From contig CM051458.1 of the NCBI GenBank assembly GCA_028274465.1, positions 14,771,566 to 14,835,565 of the forward strand: 64,000 nt of DNA, written 5' to 3'. Numbering within the stretch: the first letter of the stretch is position 1; the number at the start of each line of letters is the position of its first letter. The stretch is from Plantago ovata. Taxonomy: Eukaryota > Streptophyta > Magnoliopsida > Lamiales > Plantaginaceae. Shown here piece after piece: positions 22,154 through 32,212 of this stretch. The notes beneath the pieces were generated by a model, which saw only the letters and a list, made by a program, of their open reading frames with translations, ran no database searches and was not told the origin of the DNA. Made by a program: the position numbers and the translations under genes.

Positions 22154-22794
22154 GTAAGTTTCCGGCCTGCATTGTTCTTTCTTGCCTTTAATCGTTCCTT
22201 TTTTGCTTCGAAATGCCGTATTTTCCTGCCTTGTTACTTTCTCACTTTCGGCTTTTTGCATGTCGGTCTCTTTCGATTTTTGCCCCCGTAATGATGTATT
22301 GACGGCCTAAGAACGGCCTTGGACCTAAAATTCATTAAACGGACTTGTAAAGGAATTCACCGGAAGTAATTCGGACCGATTTGGCTTGAGTAGCCGTAGA
22401 AGTAGATCCCCTTAATTTACTGTATGCCCCTTGTAGCCTCCTCGTTAGCGTACGGCTGTAGAAAAAACTGTAGGAAGTCTTTCTGGCGGTTGGTCGCCCT
22501 ATGCATGCTCTTCGAGTTTTATATACGCACATGGTCGCTCCGATTTTGCTGTATATGCATGTTGTTATGCTGCTCGATTCTTTATCATGCTTAGAGCGGT
22601 TGGTCGCTCCTTGTATAGGCTCCTCGCTCTGTGTTTGTTTTCTGTCGAGTAACTTAGAGTAACTTCTTGATTTACTTGCGCTTTCCTTTTTGAGATTTTT
22701 CTCCGTTCGGGAGGTCGAACCTTAATGAACATACCTAAAAGGACCTCTCGGACTATAACAAACCATCCTAACTTCTTTCTTTGCCCACCTTTAG
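22154..22794 (+). other. Leader intron of the nested antisense gene
   Basis: Donor ACCAA|GTAAGT at 22154 and acceptor TTTAG|GATG ending at 22794. The ATG follows one base into the next exon. The outer element has the same donor and acceptor contexts around an otherwise unrelated 183-bp intron. This one is 641 bp. Confidence 0.65.
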
Positions 22795-22795
22795 G

Positions 22796-25308
22796 ATGTC
22801 CGAGAGAGGAGCGACGATAGCCAGAACGTCTCGGCCGCCGGTGAGTATGGGAGCGACCATACTACGTCGCCCGATACGTCAGACGTCCGGCTCGGCGACC
22901 TTCCTGGATGAGACTATAGAGGGAGGCTGTCGAGGAGCCTCAGCTCGAGCAGGGGTGGCAGCAGGCTGCTGAAGAGGATGAGGAGACGGGAGAGTGAGGA
23001 GGACCTCTACGAGCTAGAGAGAGAAAGAGGCGTCGCGCCGAGGACGACGACTTTATCGATGACCGCACAGAAGCGGAAGGCGGTCCTCGCAAACCCCGGT
23101 GTCTCTGCGGAGTTGATAACTCGCGCTCCAAGTCCACGGGCGTAATTACGGGACAGCCGTTACGTGGTCGCTCCTGAGATCCGGGTCGAGGAGATGGACG
23201 ACACCGAGAGGCCGGAGTTGGCCTTAGCATTGTATGAAGAGGGTGAGCACTCGGCGAAGCGCGGAAGGCTTCGATACCCGTTCAAATCATCGATAGTGAT
23301 GATACGGATGATGAGAGCGAGGAGGACGATGATGCGACGTCTCCTAGGACTAGTTCCCCTGCAAAGAGGGTTAGATTCCCTCCACAAAAAGCTAGGAGAG
23401 CTGTAATCACGGACGAGGAGGAGGATGAAGTTCCTCTAACAATTGGAGACACTCATAGGAGTGAAGCTGGTCCGAGTACTAGGTCTCCTTCCTTCTCGGA
23501 GGGACAAAGGCGCGCGATCAAGGACGCAAAGAGGTTTGCGCGCGAGGAGGAGACTAGTTACCACACCATAGACCCGACCACCATTGACTTTACATATCCG
23601 AGTGGGACCCGAGGACCCAACCCACTCGAGGCGCAAGAGTATGAGATGCGCCTTGCTCAAATGGCCGCTGACAAGAAAAAGCGGAGCGCAGAGCGAGCAG
23701 GCCTTCTCGCTCCAGGGCTGCTAAATCGAAGAGGGCCAAGGTTGCCGTGGAGCCAGAGCAAAAAAACTACTAGGCTGCTGAGAAGAAGTTCACCAAGAGT
23801 GCTCGCACGGTTGACCTCCCCGATCCTAATGGGGAGAAGAACGAGGACGGGATTATACCGACCACCCCTCTACCGTCAAGCTCGACGAGGTGCCCACACT
23901 CAGTTGTGGAAGTATTCTCTCCCCGAGAATAAATTTGACATCCTCGTGCCCAAAGAGGATCAGACTTTTTATAATGCTCCCCCGGGGTACATGGCTGTTC
24001 ACTGCCTCAGCTTGGATCGAGGATGGGTCTCCCCTTTTGTGATGCTTTCGCGACATCTTCAACACTTTGGGGATCGCTCCGTGGCAGCTGGGCCAAGTGC
24101 CTTCGGACTTTAGTTTGTTTTTGGAGTCTTTTGCATGAAGCGGGGGATCGAGCAGCTAAATTTCCACAATTTCAACAATTGTTCCGAGTCTCGATGAGCT
24201 CCGGGAACAAGTACTTCTACTACTTCAACGCTCTGACCAGGCCTTGGGTTCATCATGGACGCTCCTAGCTCCTCGGGCTACAAGTGGTCCACAGGTACTT
24301 CTACATCAGAAGAAAGAGGAGGTTGCCTAACATGAGCGAGAGAGCTGGAGTGGGGAGTGCCCAAGTTGATGTTCAGAGGGAAGATCGCGGACAAGCATCC
24401 GTTGCCCGAGAGGAGTCTGATCCCTGGGTCGCTGAGCTCGAGGAGCAAAATCGGGGACTCCATCCCGAGAAGTACTTCTATGGGGACTGGTCCTTCAGCC
24501 GCTTCCTTACTTGGCGGGTCTTTCACCCCTATGCTTACACAGGGTATGTCGGGAAACGATATACCCGAAAAGTCCTCTTTCGGTACTAGCTCTTCGCGCT
24601 TTTCTTTGCTTTGTACTTGTAATTTTTTCTTTGCTTGCTTTCTGTTTGTGATGTGTCCTCGCTTTTTTACTTTCCTCGTCGATTTTTACTGCTCCTCGAT
24701 TGTACTAATGCTTTTCTCTTGCAGCTTACTGGTTCCAGTGGATAATGTCGAAGACATTGGCTGCCAAAGGAGGAACAAAGGAGGAAAACAGAGATTGGCG
24801 AACAAAACACGAAAGAGCCTCTGGGTCTTTGAACATTGACCCCTCCTCGCAACGCCGCGCATCATCGGGATGCCTTGGTGCAGGAGGGGCTCGATACCCG
24901 TGAGAATCCTTGTAGAGGCCCATACAAAAGGCCGGGAGGAAGGCCGCGGAAAAGAGCGAAAAAGAAGCGAAGGGCCGGACGAGGGGGAGGCCTTGAAATA
25001 CGATTGTCCTGGAGGACAAAGAGAGACAGCGCCGAGGCTGAGGCTAAGAAGGGAGCGAGGAAGCTCAACCTTGGAGGCAACAACGAGCCTGCTCGGCAAG
25101 AAGGTAGGGGTGGCCGCTTCGGGGGATGAAGTGAAGGGTCATCAGATGAGCGACCTTGATCGGGCGCAGAGTCAGCCTGATTGTGCTCGCTCCAGTTCAT
25201 ATCTTTATACTTATTGTTGTGACTTTCTCTAAGTATAGATTTTTCTCTCTTGCTAACTTTGTTTGCCTTTTGCAGCTCGAGAACTTGAAGTGAGGCTACG
25301 GCCATGTG
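22796..25308 (+). pseudogene. Antisense gene of the nested Tat element, decayed and cut by the gap
   Basis: ATG at 22796 begins MSERGAT, sharing the MSER start of the outer copy. The frame is broken several times. The conserved domain reappears around 23900-24250 (DILVPKEDQTFYN, MAVHCLSLDRGWVSPF, then in a shifted frame MSSGNKYFYYF) and around 24410-24560 (SDPWVAELEEQNRG, YFYGDWSFSRFL). It aligns with the outer protein throughout. A further intron ends with an acceptor at 24722-24724, after which YWFQWIMSKTLAAKGG matches the third exon of the outer gene. It encodes a protein of the 'putative gypsy-type transposon' type with unknown role. The 3' end is lost in the N gap. Confidence 0.7.
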
Positions 25309-25408
25309 NNNNNNNNNNNNNNNNNNNNNNNNNNNNNNNNNNNNNNNNNNNNNNNNNNNNNNNNNNNNNNNNNNNNNNNNNNNNNNNNNNNNNNNNNNNN
25401 NNNNNNNN
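25309..25408. other. Assembly gap of 100 N
   Basis: Exactly 100 undetermined bases, the usual placeholder for a gap of unknown size. It lies where the 5' LTR, primer site, gag and pol of the nested minus-strand element should be, so the real missing length could be many kilobases. Confidence 0.95.
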
Positions 25409-25501
25409 GCCCTTGAGGGACGGCCTATGATGTTTTGTCGCGCTCTTAGACCGCTCCAGTTCGTACATGCGGACTGGACATATTTCAACCCTAACAGGTA
25501 G

Positions 25502-26067
25502 GATACCAGCAAGCCAACGGACAAACCGAAGCCGTCAATAAGACACTTGTAGATCTCTTAAAGAGAAGGTTTGAGGCATGCCAGGGAGATTGGGTGGACG
25601 AATTGGATGGAGTTCTATGGGCTTATAGAACCACCTCAAAAGTTGCTACGAGGGAAACTCCTTTCTCACTGGTGTACGGTTCTGAGGCCGTGATACCGGC
25701 CGAAATCGCGGTAGAGACCATAAGGATCCAGGGATACAGTCCGGGGGACAATCACGAGGCAAGAATGTATGACTTGGAAACATTGGAGGAATCAAGAACC
25801 ACTGCATTGGCTAACATTCTGAGATACCAAGCGTTGATTGCAAAATCATACAATAAGGGCGTAAAGGGGAAAGACTTCCAGGTAGGAGATCTAGTCCTGA
25901 GGAAGGCAGAGATACTGAAAAACGTGGGAAAGGTACACCGCAAATGGGAGGGACCGTACAAGATTGTGAAAGCATACTCCAACGGTAGTTATCGCCTCAA
26001 GGACGCAGAGGGAAGGGAGTTGAAAAACACCTGGAACGCTGTCAACCTACAGAAGTTCTATGCTTAG
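25502..26067 (+). CDS. Pol: integrase C-terminal half
   Basis: Continues the integrase after the nested insertion in the frame of 18875-20237. The third catalytic residue lies in ANGQTEAVN (about 25515-25535), completing the D,D,E triad split by the insertion. The rest of the core (WAYRTTSK, TPFSLVYGSEAVIP) and a C-terminal domain with KWEGPYKIV follow, ending NLQKFYA at a TAG (26065-26067). Integrase inserts element cDNA into the chromosome. Its full length before interruption is normal for the family. Confidence 0.88.
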
Positions 26068-26544
26068 GAAGAGGAAGGACTCAAATCCACTTTTACTTGT
26101 TTTATTCAGTTTATTTTGGTTAAGAACTTATCTTGTTTGAGAACTTTTATCTTGTCTGTAATCGGCTATAAGGCCTACTATCGTACTTATATTCAAATTT
26201 CCGTCAAATTAGTACAATGAAGCTTGTTAAGGTTTCTTCTAGGATAGCATGTCTCGTATGATCTACTTTATTCTGATAAGGCTCAACAAACCGTTAAAGT
26301 TGTGAAGGATTAAAGAATTCGAGAAAAGATAGAGCGCTCAGAGTCTGAAACGGCATGCAAAACCTAGAGACAAGAGTTCGAAGTCGAGAAAAAGTCGAAA
26401 AACTCAAAGTTCTCAACTCTTTATTCCAAGAAACAAACATCTCGGAGGATCTCGAAATGTTAAAAAGTTCGATCTCGGACTTGAACAGCCCGAGTACGTG
26501 AACTGTCCGATACACATCCGAGAGAGTTCTGCAAATAAGCAAGT
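26068..26544. other. Non-coding spacer downstream of pol
   Basis: AT-rich sequence after the integrase stop with no coding frame I can support. It leads into the hairpin array. Confidence 0.5.
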
Positions 26545-27010
26545 TATTGACACTTGTAAAGATTTCAAATTTACAAGGCGAACTCATAACAGCTCCGAGA
26601 TAAAATCTCCTCGGAACAGCTTCTTGCGGAATAGTTACTAACTTGTCAAATTTCGAAATTTGCAAGAACACGTGACGATTCCGGGACAAAGCTCCCCCGG
26701 GTTATATTTTTACGGATTATAAAGTTACTAACTTGTAAAATTTCAAATTTACAAGATCACGTGACGGTTCCGATATAAGATTCCCTCGGAACACCTTTTC
26801 TTAGATTAAGAGTTAAATTTGTAAAAATCAAATTTTTACACTTGATAAGTTCCGAGATATAATCTCTTCGGAACCTGATCTATGGAGGATTCGTAACTTG
26901 TGGAATTTTAATTCTACAAGAAAGTTCGAGAAAGCCGACACATGATATGCTCGGAACTATCTTATGAACACAAACTTGTACAACTTTGAACTTTGTAAAA
27001 CAAAGTTGTT
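26545..27010. repeat. Array of paired hairpins between convergent pol and antisense genes
   Basis: About five imperfect units of 77-90 bp. Each begins with an AT-rich inverted repeat (26553-26577, 26642-26666, 26732-26755, 26820-26840, 26897-26920) and continues with a GC-containing one (26594-26615, 26681-26701, 26767-26792, 26849-26874, 26924-26957). Stem bases differ between units but stay paired, for example GTTCCGA/TCGGAAC against CCGGG/CCCGG, and CTTGTAAA/TTTACAAG against CAAATTT/AAATTTG. The array sits where the sense and antisense genes end tail to tail. It could be a structured RNA or a termination element; the function is inference. Confidence 0.65.
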
Positions 27011-27242
27011 GTCCGGGTTAGATCACTACAACACAATAATATTCCGAGATGTAAACACTTGGATATTTTGACAAGAATGATGAATTACGCAAATCATTCG
27101 ACTGAATAAATCAAGGTGCGAGTAAAATACAGAGGTATTATCCGAGTTACAATTGCCACGAAGGGCCGAATGAAAAGTACTTATAAAGGAAAGATTGTTT
27201 TAAAAAGTATCGATTACACAGTCGCTCGGGTATACCCGGCCT

Positions 27243-28734
27243 TCAAACTTCTTCCACATCTGGGGGAGGAGCAGCTGAGCTAGAACTTGATCCAGGAGCA
27301 TCGACGGGCGTCTGCAGAGGGAAGAGGCGAGAATCGAGAGACTGAACGATAGCCGTAAGCTCGCGTTGGTCACCGATAGCCTTTATGCTCTCGGCCTCCT
27401 TAATCAGCCGGGCCCGGTACTGACAAACTTCCGGCTCGACAAAAGCGCAGGCTCGTCCGACAACGGGTCCCGAAAGAGTTAGAAAATTGCAGTTCCAAGC
27501 CTCATTCACTTTGAATGGAGCGAGAAGACCGCTTCTCAAAACTTCAGGGAACCAGGCCGGATAAGAGCCAGGCCTTACCGGGAAAGTGGGGTCATCCTTC
27601 GAGACTACGGCTCCGAATTCGTCCTCCTCGATCTCCTCATCCTGGATGTCACGGTCCGAGTAGGCAGAAAAGTCCCCTTTCTTAGTATCGTCGAGCTTGG
27701 CCGCCGAGAGGTTGCGTGGGTCGAGAGTTAGGCCTTCCTTGACGTATCCCAGTCGGATCATCTGCCCGAGACACGCCCGGAAACCTTCCTCGCGCCCTTC
27801 CTCTTGCGCTTGCTGCTTTCCGAACAGATAAGAGACCGAAGCATAGAAGTCCTCGGCCGCCTCCACACGGGCAAATCTCAGCTTCTCAACAAGATTCTCC
27901 CGGAAGCGATGAAGGGTGGCCCCGATACCAAGGAATGACTCTCTGAAGGACCGGTGCTTCGCAGCTTCCGCGCTCACTTTCTTGGCAAGTCCGAGTTTTT
28001 GCTCCGAAGCATGCGCACTTCAGCCTCCAGAGATTCGACCTTCGAGGCTGCCATTTCGGCCTTTTTCTCCATCTCTTTAGTCCTGGACTCGAACTCCAGC
28101 CTCTTATCAGCAAGATCGTTAATCGCACGCACAAAGCAGTTTAGCTGCATCCGAGAAAGGAAAAAGTTAGCAACAAAGATGACAAAAAACTTATGAAAAT
28201 TATGAGAAAGTACTAATTACCTGTCGGCCGATTTGTCCGAGAGCGTGAGCAGGATCGTACTCATCCATAGATACGAGACGCGAGACCTCAGCATCTCGGG
28301 CTTCTCTCGTCGAAAGATCGACAAACTCGACCTCCTCCACCCGAGCCTTTTTTCTTTGAGGACTACCGACATCCACATCAGACGGGTCCGAGGCGACTCT
28401 CTTGCCTCTTGGATCGGCGCGTTTTTTCCCCTGTTGAACAGAGGTAGTCGGAGCCGTTTGCCCCTTAGACTGGCCGCAATGGGTCTCGGGGTGGGGATTT
28501 CGGGCATAGAAGCCCCTTCCTTTGCAGCTTGCTTCTCGAGCTCCTGATAGTCAGCCGCATTTTTGGGGTTTGAGAGGCCGGGGAGAAAAGCGGGAGTTTG
28601 TACTTGCTGTTTCAGCAAGTTGTCTTCGACCATTTGCCTTTGCTTCTCCCTATTGGCCCGAGCAGCAGCAGCAATCCGAGACATAATGTATTTTAGCCAA
28701 AATCTGCAAGGAAAATAAGAAGTTAGTACCGATA

Positions 28735-28768
<34 letters not shown>

Positions 28769-30386
28769 AAGAGATACATAGAAAACCTACCAAAATCGGT
28801 ACTCGAACCGGTTTTTACCGGATCGGTTAGCCCAGCAAGATAGGGCAATGGTTGTAGTATAAGTCCGAAATAATAGTATCGGATCGGGGTAGCCTGATTT
28901 TCCTTTTTGAAATTTGCTACCCAATCATCTACGCGACTAAGGAGTGGCCGGGAGTCCGAGTACATGCCTCTGAAGAACTTTTTCGGGAAACCCCAATCTA
29001 AAAGAGACAAGGCATCGACGTCTGACATGTCCTCGGTCCTTATCTTTTTAACGAAGATAAACCGGCTCCACCATTTGCAACCGGCCGATGAGGGAGCATC
29101 CAAGATAAAGGCATATCCAGCCCGAGCTTTGAAAAAATAAAAGTCATCGTTTCCCGGACTCATTGCAACTCGGAAGATTTGGTTGAAGTTCCGGAAATTC
29201 AACTCTATGCCTCGGATATGGCAAAAAACTCCGAAGCACATGAGGGTGCCAAGTGCACTCGGAATCAACTGATACGGGCTAAACCCGAGACTATTAAAGA
29301 TGTCGTTGAATCCCTCGTGATACGGCACTCGCCACCCACGTTCAAGCGCCATCAAATGGACCGACATGCACCCGATGGGGGGATTGTAGAAAGCATACTT
29401 GGGATCGGGAGCGATGATTTCTAGGGAATCCGGGATAGAGTACTCGTATCTAATTCGACCCAATTCCGACTCATGAACGGTCGAAGCATAGGTAGGAGTC
29501 GTCCCAAGTTCATTCAACTCACCAGTTGGGTCAGGGTGAGTTACCGCGGAAACAGGCCGAGGAAACTTATTCCGCCGCGCTTCTGTGCCTTTCAACTCCC
29601 CACGTTTAGTCCTCTTGATAACTCGGCCCTTAGCATCGAGCTCAACGCCAACAGGCGGGAAGCCCGCAGTCGGACCTTCTTCATCATCATCCTCTTCATC
29701 ATCATCATCTTCCTCACTCTCTGGATTGCCGGGAATCAGATCCGGCTCGATGAGCTCTCGGGGAACAACTCCGGCTCTCCCAGAAGAACTGGCTTTGTTT
29801 GACGGCCCTACACCCGACGAACTCGGAGCCCACTTGGAACGCCTCACCAAGGCATCGTCGTCGTCTGAACTCTCCAGAACAATTTGGGACGTAAATCCCT
29901 TCGGGAGAACACTCCGCACAGGTTGCACGGAATGAACTCTAGTCGGGTCACTTAAACCCGGTATCTCCAAGGCTTTCGGGGGACTATCTGATTCACTTGA
30001 GAGTTCAGTGATCTCAGGAGAGCGCGGCATAGGGACCCGCTCAGATGTCCGGTAGGCATGCCCTACAACTCGCGCTGCCCCCATCATGATCTCGTGAGGA
30101 ATCCGTGTCGGGGGGGGGGGGGGCAGGAACAGGGGAAGGAGACCGAACCGGAAGTTCTCGTCTCGTATTGATAATTTGTCGACGGTCTGGGCGAATTGTA
30201 CCCAGATTTTCTTCCTCGGACGCATCAGAAAGGTGCCCATCCGAGGTGGAAGGGTTTCGCAGCGCGGCAGAAGAAGAAGGCGCGGCAGGGCCCTCATCAA
30301 GGAAGGAAAGGTCGAGCATGTCAATGTCCGACATGTCGACATTTCCCGACATAGCGGACTCGCTTACGTTTCTTCTCTCGGACATC
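27243..30386 (-). pseudogene. Antisense gene copy 2 (spliced, 'gypsy-type transposon' protein), full length but frameshifted
   Basis: Minus strand. ATG at 30385, then an acidic Ser-rich N-terminus. A G run of 14 (30110-30123) breaks the frame here. The conserved domain (FYNPPIGCMSVHLM, GWRVPYHEGFNDIF, PGNDDFYFFKARAGY) runs to a donor at 28790. Intron 28704-28790 has a long pyrimidine tract. The next exon starts at 28703 and includes MSRIAAAARANREK, with its donor at 28220. Intron 28145-28220 follows, then a coiled-coil exon with one apparent missing base near 28000, continuing as a 245-codon frame (SAEAAKHRSF...) to the stop at 27243. Domain resemblance is to Pfam 'Transposase_28'-type proteins, from memory. 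Such antisense ORFs are known in Tat elements such as Grande and Retand. Function unknown. Confidence 0.75.
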
Positions 30387-30570
30387 CTAAGAGGGGAGGA
30401 AGAAATACAAGTAAAAATCAGACAATTGATGGTTTCGTCCGAGAGTTTAGTTTAGTATTTTTTAAGTCTATAAAGTGTTATAGAAGCACGTTGTGAGGAA
30501 GGGGAAAGAAGAAAAAGGGGGGAAGATAAAAAAGAAAGATACACAAAGTAAAATTCGAGTACGAGCTTAC
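30387..30570 (-). other. Leader intron of antisense gene copy 2
   Basis: Donor ACCAA|GTAAGC at 30570 and acceptor CTTAG at 30387 on the minus strand, immediately before GATG of the start. It is 184 bp and nearly identical to the intron at 12619-12801. Confidence 0.62.
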
Positions 30571-30706
30571 TTGGTAACAGCTGAGAGTTGGAATCTGGAT
30601 GCAGAACTCGGAAACGTGTCGGACTCGTGTATCGGATCGAGAGCAGATTTCTAGTGAGAGAAATTTTGCAGTTTGTGAAAAGTATAGAAATGAGTTTTTC
30701 AACCCC

Positions 30707-30714
30707 TATTTATA
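30707..30714 (-). promoter_or_regulatory. Antisense TATA box, copy 2
   Basis: TATAAATA on the minus strand, 320 bp upstream of the antisense ATG and outside the LTR. The antisense gene therefore has its own promoter element, separate from the sense LTR TATA box at 31774-31781. Confidence 0.62.
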
Positions 30715-31182
30715 GAAGGGCAACCCCGTAATTCGAACCGTCGCTGACGTCAGCAATCATCTTGATCGTTGAATGAATCGGAATCAACGGTTCAGATCAA
30801 AAGTTCTGATGAAAAGACAGTTTGACCCCAAACTTCACGGAAATCGAGAAAAACGTCGCTATTTGTATGTCGCTAATAATCTGATTACTACTCGGATGGA
30901 GAAAGACCTAAGTCGGACGAGAGAAGTAATACTAAGATCCGGATCTTGACATTTCAAATTCAAAATATCTCCTTTTTATATTCCGAGTGTCTTTTCACTC
31001 GGACTATAAAAAGGGGAGGGGGGAATGGAATGAAAAGAGGAGGATTGGAGTACTAATAAACTCGGATGAAAACTTAGAAAATTTTCGACCACGAATAAAA
31101 GTACGACTCGCAGAGGACTCGGACTATACTGATAGTTACGCAACTATCTTGTCCCAAGATACATGGAAACTAGGGGGACATA

Positions 31183-32026
31183 TGTTAATGTTGGATTATG
31201 TCCGGTTCGCGGTACGAACTAAGAGACGACTTACCTCGACGTCTAGGGCACACATGTCCGACATATAAGCCCTAGTCCGACAAAGAGATTACTCCCAGAA
31301 TGGTACTACTCGGAACTGTGGTCCGACATGCTCGCGAGAAAGTAGGTCCGATACTCGCAAGAAGTAGGTCTCCAAGGAACATGGGCGAAAGTTCAGGGTC
31401 CGATACCTCAAGCGTGATATGTCCGTCACATGGCTTGGTATCGGACACTTTACGCGAGACATTATCGAGTCGGCCATCTTGAAAGTGCTACATAGCTCAG
31501 CTGTAGTACGTATGACCACGAGATCTCGGACGGTATATCGGGTATGATTTCGGACCCCGGTCCCTGTATCGGACACCTTGTCGGACGCTAGAACAGGACA
31601 AAATCATGGAACGTTCCTAAGAACGTGAAATTACCTACTTGACCCTGGAGAAACCCTAATTTGGTACGTGGGCCAGGCCCATTAAGCCAGCTAATGGGCT
31701 TTGAGCCTTGAGATTCAATCACAGCCGCACACTTGGCGCAATCCCAGGAGTCCTATCACTATTTGGGAAACACTATAAATAGTGGACATTATTCAGCTCA
31801 AAAGGTAATCATTATCTACCCTACTTTATACTATACACACTAGAGTGGCTTTCAACCCTCTAACCGTAAAGTCGATTACCCGGTTTGATCACTAGACAAA
31901 CCGGAAAACCGTTACTAACCTCCCCCTCAAGTTTATTTCAGGACTTCACTTGTAATGGAAGGAGGCTAAAATCAAGAGGAACGCTTTAGAACGTATTAGA
32001 AGGACTTAATAATTTACCCATCAACA
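31183..32026 (+). repeat. LTR 3 of the Gypsy complex
   Basis: 844 bp ending CATCAACA. The polypurine tract AACTAGGGGGACATA lies just upstream and TATTC (32027-32031) just downstream, where the peptide gene resumes. The TATAAATA box is at 31774-31781. Confidence 0.9.
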
Positions 32027-32212
32027 TATTCTATTACAGGTAGTACCCTGGTTCGATCACAAGGCCACTCATGTTCATCCGTAGTTTACTTCGATGTCAG
32101 GATCGAATGTACGGAGGAGAGTTGTACTAAGAGCTGTAGGGAAGACCACGGTCCGCAAGCAACAGGAGTGTGTGTAACATCTGCTCGGGGTGTTTGCAAA
32201 TATCCCTGTTAA

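Larger units (their letters stand above)
20238..25496 (-). mobile_element. Nested Tat-like LTR retrotransposon in the integrase, with assembly gap
   Basis: Inserted between GGTAG duplications (20233-20237 and 25497-25501). The left LTR is complete (20238-20991). Of the right LTR only the last 88 bp (25409-25496) survive beside a 100-N gap, and they match the left LTR end with two differences. The 18 bases after the left LTR, read on the minus strand, equal the polypurine tract of the outer element. With a minus-strand TATAAAA in the LTR, this shows minus orientation. The plus strand then carries the antisense gene. Gag and pol are not visible and presumably fall in the gap. Confidence 0.85.
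10031..32026 (+). mobile_element. Ty3/Gypsy Tat-lineage complex with three LTRs, inserted in the peptide gene
   Basis: Three near-identical 844-bp LTRs lie at 10031-10874, 13412-14255 and 31183-32026. Only the outer ends carry the TATTC duplication (10026-10030 and 32027-32031), so this is one insertion that later became complex. The unit between LTR 2 and LTR 3 is a long element with gag, protease, RT, RNase H, a second RNase H, integrase and an antisense gene. The second RNase H and the antisense gene are Tat-lineage marks. The unit between LTR 1 and LTR 2 is a deletion copy. By eye, LTR 2 and LTR 3 differ at about two sites and LTR 1 and LTR 3 at about four, so the insertion is young. Confidence 0.9.
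9814..32212 (+). pseudogene. Cysteine-rich secreted peptide gene, split by a 22-kb retrotransposon
   Basis: Exon 1 starts with ATG at 9814 and encodes a typical signal peptide (MKIGIAAIFALLCILFL). An intron follows, with its acceptor at 9967-9968. Exon 2 begins at 9969 and runs to 10030, where the Gypsy element enters. The reading frame resumes at 32027 after one copy of the TATTC duplication and ends at TAA 32210-32212. The last 50 residues hold seven cysteines, ending KYPC, which suggests a small disulphide-rich apoplastic peptide of defensin-like type; I cannot name the subfamily. The donor that keeps frame lies at 9883; the stronger-looking donor at 9869 would be out of frame, so an extra small lesion is possible. 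The upstream 100 bp looks like a normal promoter and 5'UTR (TATATATAG near 9730). The insertion should abolish the product. Confidence 0.7.

Noticed and set aside
24836..25232. Plus-strand basic and Arg-rich frames
   Set aside because: These are probably decayed exons of the nested antisense gene. I could not fix a frame and did not list them as separate genes.
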